A stretch of 21,205 nt of DNA from Coriobacteriaceae bacterium (GTDB lineage: Bacteria > Actinomycetota > Coriobacteriia > Coriobacteriales > QAMH01), in contig SFLO01000007.1 of assembly GCA_004553405.1 (NCBI GenBank), forward strand, positions 1 through 21,205, in the 5' to 3' direction. Under the pieces are notes generated by a model. The model made no database searches. It was not told where the DNA came from and was given only the letters and a program-made list of their open reading frames with translations. Position 1 is the first letter of the stretch. Each line of letters starts with the position of its first letter. Positions 6,238-12,569 of this stretch are shown here, piece by piece. Made by a program: the position numbers and the translations under genes.

Positions 6238-7815
6238 CTAGAAGCCCATGTAGGCAAAGCTGCTGGCGTCGAAGCCAACACCGTAGATTCCGAAGATGAT
6301 CACAGAGAAGAGCGCCGCCAGGTAGAAGGCCCAGCGCAGGGGCAGGGGCCACGCGGCCACGCTCTCGCGGATCTGCACGCCGCGCTCCTTGAGCACACCC
6401 ACCACAAAGAGGATCAGGATGCACAGCAGCGCGAAGAAGAAGTCCTCCTTGCTCAACCCGTAGGTGAACAGCGCGCCGTTGAACCACAGTGCGGGCTTCA
6501 CGTTGAAGACCATGCGCTTGAAGATCTTGGCGGCGGCGTAGAGGCTGGGGGCGCGGGTGATGACGCGGGGGATGATGGCGCAGACGACAAAGGTGCGCAG
6601 GATGCGGAAGAGGTGCCAGTAGTTGGCGTTGTCGTCGATCTTGAGGGAGTCCTTCCACTTGCGGTAGTTGGGCTCGAGCACCGTGCTCAAGGCGATGATG
6701 CCACCCTGCCACACAGCCCACAGGATGTAGTTCACGCCGGTGCCGTGCCAGATGCCCGTGCACAGCCACACGGCGATGAGCGAGCAGATGGTGACGGCGT
6801 TCTTGCCGGCGTTGCGGCCCCACCTGCTGCGGCAGAACTTCGAGACCTTCTTGGTCCAGCCCGCAACGGCCACGGGCATGCAGAGGTAGTCTTTGAACCA
6901 GGCGCCTAGGGTGATGTGCCAGCGGCGCCAGTACTCGGCCACAGACTGCGAGAAGTAGGGCTGGCGGAAGTTGTCCTCGAGCGTGATGTCGAAGATCTGC
7001 GATATGCCGCGCGCGATGTCGACGCAGCCGCGGAAGTCCGTGTAGATCTGCACGGCGTAGAACAGCGTCGCCACGATGAAGATGGCGCCGTTGACATCGT
7101 CGTAGGCGTCGTAGGTGTTGCTTACGAAGATGCCCAGGCGGTCTGCGATGACGAGCTTCTCAAAGAAGCCCCAGATGATGAGCTGCGCGCCGAAGCACAC
7201 GCGCTTGTAGTCGAAGCGGTGCTCTTGGAAGAGCTGCACACCCAGGCGGTCGTAGCGCGGGATGGGTCCTTGCAGGATGTGGGGGAAGTAGCACACGTAG
7301 GTGGCGTACTTGAGGAAGCTGGGCTCGGGCTTATAGCGCTCCCAGTAGATGTCGAGCACGTAGCCCACCGTGGCGAAGGTGTAATACGAGATGCCCAGCG
7401 GGATGATGACGGTGACGGCAGAGAGCTGGCCGGCGCCGAAGGTGCTGCTGATGAGCTCGAGCACGTAGTCGAAGAACTTGGTGTAGCACAGCGTGCCCAC
7501 GAGCACGACGAGCGCGATGAGCATGAGGCGCTTGGCGCGGGCGCGGGTCTCATCCTTGAGCTTGGACTTCTCTGCGCGTTCGAGGCCCTCGAGCTGGGCA
7601 TCGCGACGCTCGTAGAGGGCGCCGATGCCGCGGGCGCACAGGAAGCTCACGGCCATGGCGCTGAGTATGAAGGGGAAGAACTCCAGGCCGGCGAAGGCGT
7701 AGAAGACGAGGCTCGCCGCCAAGAGCACGTAGCCGCGCCCTTTCACGGGCACGGCGAAGTAGACCGCCACGCAGACGGTCAGGAAGATGAGGAACTCGAG
7801 CGATGTGAAGATCAT
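6238..7815 (-). CDS. MBOAT-family membrane O-acyltransferase (DltB/AlgI-like)
   Basis: This 525-residue polytopic membrane protein moves acyl groups across or at the membrane. MBOAT signatures are IIPLGISYYTFATVGYVLDIY (138–157), YFPHILQGPIPRYDRL (176–191), the conserved stretch around EYWRRWHITLGAWFKDYL (His300) and the catalytic histidine in WLCTGIWHGTGVNY (His357). DltB proteins have about 400–415 residues. This one is longer, through a charged loop at about 66–97 and a C-terminal extension with extra membrane segments, so its size is nearer AlgI. It lies 26 bases after the carrier-protein gene and is followed by the adenylating ligase. With them it can form a relay: activated acid on a cytoplasmic carrier, transfer through MBOAT, outward acylation of a cell-surface glycan. 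The acceptor is unknown and no DltD-type partner is adjacent. Confidence 0.92.
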   Translation of the reverse strand: MIFTSLEFLIFLTVCVAVYFAVPVKGRGYVLLAASLVFYAFAGLEFFPFILSAMAVSFLCARGIGALYERRDAQLEGLERAEKSKLKDETRARAKRLMLIALVVLVGTLCYTKFFDYVLELISSTFGAGQLSAVTVIIPLGISYYTFATVGYVLDIYWERYKPEPSFLKYATYVCYFPHILQGPIPRYDRLGVQLFQEHRFDYKRVCFGAQLIIWGFFEKLVIADRLGIFVSNTYDAYDDVNGAIFIVATLFYAVQIYTDFRGCVDIARGISQIFDITLEDNFRQPYFSQSVAEYWRRWHITLGAWFKDYLCMPVAVAGWTKKVSKFCRSRWGRNAGKNAVTICSLIAVWLCTGIWHGTGVNYILWAVWQGGIIALSTVLEPNYRKWKDSLKIDDNANYWHLFRILRTFVVCAIIPRVITRAPSLYAAAKIFKRMVFNVKPALWFNGALFTYGLSKEDFFFALLCILILFVVGVLKERGVQIRESVAAWPLPLRWAFYLAALFSVIIFGIYGVGFDASSFAYMGF

Positions 7816-7841
7816 GGAACCGGGAAGCGCCCCTTACGCGC

Positions 7842-8066
7842 CTAGCCCTGCAGGCGCTGAATCATAGCCCACATCGCGTCGACGGTGTTGAAGTTCTCCG
7901 GGACGATGTCGTTCATGCCGATCTCGATGTCGAAGGTGTCCTCGATGTCGGCGATGAGGCCGGTGAGGTCGAGGGAGTCGATGACCTCGTCGTCGATGAT
8001 GGCGTTCTGGGCGGTGAAGTCGACGTCCTCGTTGACATCCTTGAGGAGTTCGAGCAGCTGGTCCAT
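7842..8066 (-). CDS. Acyl/aminoacyl carrier protein (DltC-like)
   Basis: This small acidic helical protein of 74 residues carries the phosphopantetheine attachment motif DSLDLTGLI with Ser31. The helix II region and the following IEDTFDIEIGMNDI are typical for ACP and D-alanyl carrier proteins. ATG at 8066 is preceded by AGGAG at good distance. It is the first gene of the minus-strand set ACP–MBOAT–ligase, with 26 bases to the MBOAT gene, implying that it serves these two enzymes rather than fatty-acid synthesis. It needs a holo-ACP synthase encoded elsewhere. Confidence 0.93.
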   Translation of the reverse strand: MDQLLELLKDVNEDVDFTAQNAIIDDEVIDSLDLTGLIADIEDTFDIEIGMNDIVPENFNTVDAMWAMIQRLQG

Positions 8067-8152
8067 GGAGGCTCCTGTTCAACGGGCGGCGCTGGCCGCA
8101 GGCATGTTTCTTAACAAAGCATTAAGCCAATGGATGATAGTACCTTCTGAAC

Positions 8153-8168
8153 ATTAGAAAAAGCTTAT
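8153..8168. promoter_or_regulatory. Weak fourth copy of the LysR-type dyad upstream of the carrier-protein operon
   Basis: Read on the minus strand, ATAAGCTTTTTCTAAT shares ATAAG and the T-rich centre with copies A–C, but the right arm is TAAT instead of TTAT. It lies about 87 bases upstream of the carrier-protein start codon in the only AT-rich part of this gap (8101–8170). It may be chance; if real, it would bring the acylation cassette into the same regulon. Confidence 0.25.
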
Positions 8169-8204
8169 AGCGCGCACAAGGCTGCAAAACGCCCCCCAGG
8201 ATGT

Positions 8205-8241
8205 GACAAAAGACCCGCCCTGCAGGCTGAGGGCGGGTCTT
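8205..8241 (-). terminator. Rho-independent terminator of thrC
   Basis: AAGACCCGCCCT (8210–8221) pairs perfectly with AGGGCGGGTCTT (8230–8241) over 12 bp with an 8-base loop. On the minus strand the stem ends in a short T-run (TCTTTTGTC). It starts about 30 bases after the threonine synthase stop and separates that gene from the carrier-protein operon. Confidence 0.85.
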
Positions 8242-8271
8242 CGAGCTGCGCTGTGGGCGCGATGCCGAAAG

Positions 8272-9822
8272 CTAGAGGGTGGCCTTGACGGCTGCCTCGA
8301 CGGCGGCGGTGGTGCCGTCGACAACCTCCGTGAAGCGGATGGGCATCTCGTCGAGCTGGTCGAGGGAGGGGGGCACGGCATAGGTGCCGGTGACGCCTGC
8401 CATCTGGGCGACCTTGCGGTTGAGCTGGGCGCCAGTGAGGCTGGCGACCTCTGCGGGGAGCTCCTGCCCGGCGGGGATGCCGGCCAGGGCGCGGTAGACG
8501 GCGCCGCCGAACTTGGCCCAGCGGGCGGTGCTCACAACCAGCATGGGGTTGGCGCCCTTGTTGCGGCGGGCGACCTTCCAGGCGACGGCGGTGTGCGGGT
8601 CGAGCAGGTAGCCGTACTCGTCCATGACCTCCTTGATGGTATCGAGCGACTCCTGGTCTCCCACAGAGCCCGCGCGGTACTGGTTGGCGAAGGCGGCGTA
8701 GGTGGCGTCGTCGATGGTGAAGCGGCCCGTGGCGCTGAGCTCGGCCATCCAGCCGGCCACCTTGGCGGCGTCGCGCCCGGTGAGCTCGAAGAGCTGGCGC
8801 TCGAGGTTGCTGCTGATGAGGATGTCCATGGAGGGGCTGCTGGTGAGGACGAACTCGCGGTCCTCGATGCTGTAGGTGCCCTCCTGGATGAAGTCGGTGA
8901 GCACCCGGTTGGCGTTGCTCGCGCACACGATGGTGCCGATGGGCACGCCCATCTGCTTGGCATACCAGCTGGCCAGGATGTTGCCGAAGTTGCCGGTGGG
9001 CACGGTGACGTCCATGGGCTCGCCCAACTCGAGGGCGCCCTGGGCAACCATCTGGGAGTAGGCGCTCACGTAGTAGACGATCTGGGGCATGAGGCGACCC
9101 CAGTTGATGGAGTTGGCGCTCGAGAGGACCACGTTGTCGCTTGCCGCCAGGACCTCGTTGAACTCCTTGTCGTTGAACATGCGCTTGACGCTGGTCTGGC
9201 AGTCGTCGAAGTTGCCGCGCACGCCGTAAACGCAGACGTTGCCGCCCTCCTGGGTGGCCATCTGCTTGTACTGGATGTCAGAGACGCCGCCGTCCGGGTA
9301 GAAGACGACGATGGAGATGTGGTCGCGGTCCTTGAAGCCGGCCAGCGCGGCCTTGCCGGTGTCTCCGGAGGTGGCCACGGCGATAAGGTAGTCGTGGCCG
9401 GGGCCACCGGCTGCGCGCTGCTTGTCGATGCTGGCAGAGAAGAAGACGGGCAGGCACTGCAGGGCCATGTCCTTGAAGGCGCTGGTGGGGCCATGCCACA
9501 GCTCGAGCACGTAGGTGCCGTCCTCCCCCACAGGCACCACGGGTGCGATGGCCGGGGTGTCGAAGTTGTCGCCGTAGATGATGTCGAAGAGGGCGTCGAT
9601 CTCCTCGCGCTCGAAGTCGATGCCAAAGCGCTCGTAGACGAAGGCAGCCTGCTGCTTGTAGGGCATGCCCGCCAGGGAGGCGATCTCGTCGAGGGTCACG
9701 GAGGGGATCTCCTGCGGAACGAAGAGACCGCCGCCGGGCGCGATGCCCTTGATGACTGCCTCGGAGAACTTGAGCGGCTGGGTGACCACGCCGCGGGTGT
9801 CGACATAGCGGATGCTGTCCAT
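8272..9822 (-). CDS. thrC: Threonine synthase
   Basis: This 516-residue PLP enzyme converts O-phosphohomoserine to threonine in the cytoplasm. The start MDSIRYVDTRG is the typical threonine-synthase N-terminus, followed by KGIAPGGGLFVPQ. The PLP lysine is in ELWHGPTSAFKDMALQ (Lys117); IAVATSGDTGKAALAGF and VPTGNFGNILASWYAKQMG are the phosphate- and cofactor-binding loops. The length of about 500 residues places it in the long, fungal/enterobacterial-like class. ATG at 9822 is preferred because GGAGG lies eight bases upstream; a more upstream ATG at 9837 overlaps this ribosome site. It appears monocistronic, with a regulator gene upstream on the same strand behind its own terminator and a strong terminator after it. 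Confidence 0.97.
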   Translation of the reverse strand: MDSIRYVDTRGVVTQPLKFSEAVIKGIAPGGGLFVPQEIPSVTLDEIASLAGMPYKQQAAFVYERFGIDFEREEIDALFDIIYGDNFDTPAIAPVVPVGEDGTYVLELWHGPTSAFKDMALQCLPVFFSASIDKQRAAGGPGHDYLIAVATSGDTGKAALAGFKDRDHISIVVFYPDGGVSDIQYKQMATQEGGNVCVYGVRGNFDDCQTSVKRMFNDKEFNEVLAASDNVVLSSANSINWGRLMPQIVYYVSAYSQMVAQGALELGEPMDVTVPTGNFGNILASWYAKQMGVPIGTIVCASNANRVLTDFIQEGTYSIEDREFVLTSSPSMDILISSNLERQLFELTGRDAAKVAGWMAELSATGRFTIDDATYAAFANQYRAGSVGDQESLDTIKEVMDEYGYLLDPHTAVAWKVARRNKGANPMLVVSTARWAKFGGAVYRALAGIPAGQELPAEVASLTGAQLNRKVAQMAGVTGTYAVPPSLDQLDEMPIRFTEVVDGTTAAVEAAVKATL

Positions 9823-9968
9823 TGGCAAAGCCTCCATCTGGATACCAGGGTCCGGGTGCGCGCTGCAGCGCAGGGCGCAGGGTGTCTGCTGATACTACCA
9901 TCCCCGTGCGCGGCGGGTTGTTTCGAGCCTGTGTCGCAGCCCGGCTGCCCGCCAAGCGCGCAAAACAT

Positions 9969-10007
9969 AAGCGCCCGCGGAGGAGCCCCTGCCCCCCGCG
10001 GGCGCTT
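9969..10007 (-). terminator. Terminator after the ModE-like regulator gene
   Basis: AAGCGCCCGCGG (9969–9980) pairs with CCGCGGGCGCTT (9996–10007), 12 bp with a 15-base loop. It begins 18 bases beyond the regulator stop. On the minus strand TTATGTTTTG follows, a modest T-rich tail. It insulates thrC from the upstream gene. Confidence 0.75.
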
Positions 10008-10025
10008 TCGTGCATGAGCGTGTGC

Positions 10026-10376
10026 CTAGAAGTCCTTGAAAATCTCCTGGAAGGACTTCTCTGCGTAGTCCTCGACGTCTTTCTCGAACTTGTCATAGAG
10101 CTCGAGGAAGCGCTTGCCCTCTTCTGTGAGGCGTGAGCCGCGAGCGCCGTAGCGCTCGATCAGGGGAAAGCCCAAGCCCTCCTCGACCTTCTTGATCATG
10201 CTCCACGCCTTGCTGTAGGCCATGTGGAGCACCTTGGCCGTCTTGTTGAGGGAGCCGTATTCCTCGATGCCGTGGAGCAAGATGCCGGCGCCTTTGCCAA
10301 AGCTGGGACCCTTGCGGTCTGCAGAGGCGGTGACGACCAGCTTGACCTGGGCATGGAGGTTCTTCTCGTCTGCCAT
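10026..10376 (-). CDS. ModE N-terminal-like winged-helix regulator (stand-alone DNA-binding domain)
   Basis: This 116-residue protein consists almost only of the LysR/ModE-type winged helix: GAGILLHGIEEYGSLNKTAK, then LHMAYSKAWSMIKKVEEGLG, then FPLIERYGARGSRLTEEGKRFL. The C-terminal molybdate-binding (TOBE) domains of full ModE are absent; instead a short charged helix follows (KFEKDVEDYAEKSFQEIFKDF). ATG at 10376 has AAGGAG eight bases upstream; a GTG three codons earlier overlaps that site. A clear promoter precedes it and a terminator follows, so it is a single-gene unit. Such short proteins often control molybdate or metal-related genes, but no such gene is nearby, so the target is unknown. 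Confidence 0.88.
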   Translation of the reverse strand: MADEKNLHAQVKLVVTASADRKGPSFGKGAGILLHGIEEYGSLNKTAKVLHMAYSKAWSMIKKVEEGLGFPLIERYGARGSRLTEEGKRFLELYDKFEKDVEDYAEKSFQEIFKDF

Positions 10377-10437
10377 GGATGGCACTCCTTACGCTGCTGT
10401 GGATGGGCGCGGCAATCCCTCGCTGCCGTGTGCCCAT

Positions 10438-10468
10438 TTTATAGCTGAATCTGATAATGGACTGTCAA
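10438..10468 (-). promoter_or_regulatory. Promoter of the ModE-like regulator gene
   Basis: On the minus strand, consensus TTGACA (10468–10463) is followed after 19 bases by TATAAA (10443–10438), or after 18 bases by CTATAA. The start codon lies about 60 bases downstream. The AT-rich block sits in the gap shared with the pknB terminator. Confidence 0.65.
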
Positions 10469-10482
10469 GTTCGAGGAATAAT

Positions 10483-10527
10483 CTCAGAAAAAACAAAGGA
10501 GGGAGCGGCCCTGGAGCCGCTCCCTCC
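10483..10527 (-). terminator. Rho-independent terminator of the cell-wall/kinase operon (after pknB)
   Basis: GGAGGGAGCGGC (10498–10509) pairs with GCCGCTCCCTCC (10516–10527) over 12 bp around a 6-base loop. On the minus strand it is followed by TTTGTTTTTTCTG, a good T-run. It starts about 25 bases after the pknB stop and ends the long operon. Confidence 0.9.
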
Positions 10528-10551
10528 CCTTCTTGCCTGATGCGCGAGGCC

Positions 10552-12459
10552 CTATTCGTCCTCGCCTTCGCCGACGGTGATCGTCACGGCAGTGCCGGGC
10601 TTGGCGGTGCCGGTGACGTCTTGGTCGAGCACCTTGCCCTTGGGTCCGACGTCGTAGCGCACCTTGACCGTGAAGCCGGCGTTCTTCAGGGTGGCGCTCG
10701 CCTTGGACTGGCCCATACCCACCACGTTGGGAACGGCGACGTCCTCTGCACCCAGGCTGATCTTGAGGGTGATGGTGGTGCCAGCCGCCACGCTAGTGCC
10801 GGCGCTGATGCTTTGGCCCATGACCTCGCCCGTGGCGACGTCGTTGGAATAGCCGGTCTCTGTGTTGACCTTGAGGCCCTGCTTCTGCAGGTCTGCCAGG
10901 GCGTCAGACTCCTTCCAGCCGAAGTAGTTGCTGATCACCACGTTGGTGTTGGCCTTGCCCTTGGAAACCCAGTACCTGATGGCAGAGCCCTTGGCAGCGG
11001 TCTCGCCGTTGGCAGGCTCCTGGCGGCAGACCTTGCCCTCGTCGTAGTCGTCGCTGAACTCCTCGTTGCTGCTGGCGGTGAAGCCCGCCTCGAGGAGCGC
11101 CTTTTGGGCCTGGATGTCTGTGAGGCCCAAGAGGTTGGGCACGGGCACCTGCTCGCCCTCGCCCTTTCCGCTCGAGATGACGAGGTTGACCTTGCCGTCC
11201 TTGGCGATGCTGTCGTTGAAGGCGGGGTCCTGGTAGAAGACGAGGTCCTTCTCGACGGTCTCGTTGGCCTCGTACTTGACGACGCCCACGTTGAGGCCGA
11301 ACTCCTCGAGGATTTCGGTTGCCTCCTGGAGGGTGTGGTTGGTGACGTCTGGCACGATGACCTTCTCGGTCTTGCCGTTGTTGAGCAGGGTGACGCCCGC
11401 AAAACCCAGCACGCCGATGAGGAGCACGGCCACCAGGCCGGCCACGACCTTGCCAAGCCCGCCCTTCTTCCCGCCGTCGTCGTCGCCGCCCGAAGAGGGG
11501 CGGGGGTTGCGCTCGTAGCTGTTCTTGACCGCGCCGGACTGCGCGCCCGCCTCGACCGGGTCGATCACGCGGGTGGTGCCTGCAGCCGCAGCGGCGCCCG
11601 GGGCCGAAATGACGGTGGTTGCCGCCGCAGAGGCCGCGGCACCGCGCCCGGCGAGGTAGTCGTCGAGCGCCTGCTTCATCTCGTTGGCGGTGGAGAAGCG
11701 CTCCCAGGGGCTCTTGGACATGGCGCGCAGGATGATAGCCTCGAGCACGGGGTCGATGTTGGCGTTGATGGCGCGCGGCGGGATGGGGTCCTCGTTGACC
11801 TGCTTCATGGCGACGCTCACGGCGTCTGGGCCGTCGAAGGGGAGCTGGCCGGTGCAGGCCTCGTACATGACGACGCCCAGGGAGTAGAGGTCGCTGGTGC
11901 CGGCCAGGGGCTTGCCCTGGGCTTGCTCTGGGCTCACGTAGTGCGCGGTGCCCAGCACGTTGGAGTCCGTGGTCATGTCCATGTTGCCGGCCTGGGCGAT
12001 GCCGAAGTCCATCACCTTCACGTTGCCGTCGGTCTGGACCATGATGTTGGCCGACTTGATGTCCCTGTGGATGATGCCGTAGCTGTGGGCCACGCTCAGG
12101 GCGCTGCACACCTGCGAGCCGATCTCTGCCACCTTGCGCGGGTGGATGCTGCCTCGCTGCTGCACGGCTGTCTTGAGGTCGGTGCCGCGCACGTACTCCA
12201 TGACGATGTAGTACATGTCGTCGTCGCGGCCCCAGTCGTAGATGTTGACGATGAAGGGGCTCGTGAGGTTTGCCGCGGCCTGGGCCTCCTGGCGGAAGCG
12301 CGCCGCGAAGGTGCGGTCTGCCGCGTACTGCGGGAGCATGACCTTCACGGCAACGGTGCGGCCCAAGGTGGTGTCGTTGGCCTTGAAGACCTCGGCCATA
12401 CCGCCCATGCCAATGCGCTCGGTAACCTTGTAGCGGTCTCCGAATACCCTCTTGTTCAC
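10552..12459 (-). CDS. pknB: Membrane Ser/Thr protein kinase with four PASTA domains (PknB)
   Basis: This 635-residue receptor kinase senses peptidoglycan fragments and phosphorylates cell-wall and division proteins. The cytoplasmic kinase domain starts FGDRYKVTERIGMGGMAEVF; Lys39 (VAVKVM), HRDIKSAN (131–138) and DFG (151–153) are all present. An Ala/Thr-rich juxtamembrane linker (about 270–335) leads to one membrane span (about 338–359). Outside are four PASTA repeats, opening with VIVPDVTNHTLQEA, PVPNLLGLTDIQAQ, VVISNYFGWKESDA and VAVPNVVGMGQSKA. GTG at 12459 is chosen because AAGGAG lies six bases before it and the kinase domain begins directly after. It is the last gene of the operon, with a strong terminator behind it. 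A 19-base hairpin (12485–12503) stands just upstream of its ribosome site. Confidence 0.96.
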   Translation of the reverse strand: MNKRVFGDRYKVTERIGMGGMAEVFKANDTTLGRTVAVKVMLPQYAADRTFAARFRQEAQAAANLTSPFIVNIYDWGRDDDMYYIVMEYVRGTDLKTAVQQRGSIHPRKVAEIGSQVCSALSVAHSYGIIHRDIKSANIMVQTDGNVKVMDFGIAQAGNMDMTTDSNVLGTAHYVSPEQAQGKPLAGTSDLYSLGVVMYEACTGQLPFDGPDAVSVAMKQVNEDPIPPRAINANIDPVLEAIILRAMSKSPWERFSTANEMKQALDDYLAGRGAAASAAATTVISAPGAAAAAGTTRVIDPVEAGAQSGAVKNSYERNPRPSSGGDDDGGKKGGLGKVVAGLVAVLLIGVLGFAGVTLLNNGKTEKVIVPDVTNHTLQEATEILEEFGLNVGVVKYEANETVEKDLVFYQDPAFNDSIAKDGKVNLVISSGKGEGEQVPVPNLLGLTDIQAQKALLEAGFTASSNEEFSDDYDEGKVCRQEPANGETAAKGSAIRYWVSKGKANTNVVISNYFGWKESDALADLQKQGLKVNTETGYSNDVATGEVMGQSISAGTSVAAGTTITLKISLGAEDVAVPNVVGMGQSKASATLKNAGFTVKVRYDVGPKGKVLDQDVTGTAKPGTAVTITVGEGEDE

Positions 12460-12484
12460 GTCTCGCTCCTTGCCTTCCTCACCA

Positions 12485-12503
12485 GGCACCCGCTGCGGGT
12501 GCC
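12485..12503 (-). promoter_or_regulatory. Hairpin in the pknB leader
   Basis: GGCACCCG (12485–12492) pairs with CGGGTGCC (12496–12503) around CTG, a tight 8-bp stem. It lies between the SEDS–PBP stop and the pknB start, about 25 bases before the GTG. No T-run follows in the minus direction, so it is not a normal terminator; mRNA processing or translational control are possible. Confidence 0.45.
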
Positions 12504-12569
12504 GATAATATCAATCTTATACCGCTGCCGCCACAGGGGGCCGCCTCGTTGCCTAACTACAAGAAGTCC

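Noticed and set aside
4732..6909. A 725-codon open frame on the plus strand opposite ligase and MBOAT genes
   Set aside because: It is an antisense shadow of GC-rich genes: the translation is rich in Ala, Val, Leu, Asp and Gly without motifs, while the opposite strand has clear catalytic motifs.
8145..8159. TTCT-N7-AGAA inverted repeat upstream of the carrier-protein gene as a separate operator
   Set aside because: Short arms in AT-rich sequence, no second copy in the window; chance cannot be excluded.
9823..9968. A leader-peptide attenuator or T-box before thrC
   Set aside because: No Thr/Ile-rich small frame, no T-box core sequence and no terminator/antiterminator pair was visible; only a -10-like TAGTAT and GC-rich dyads.
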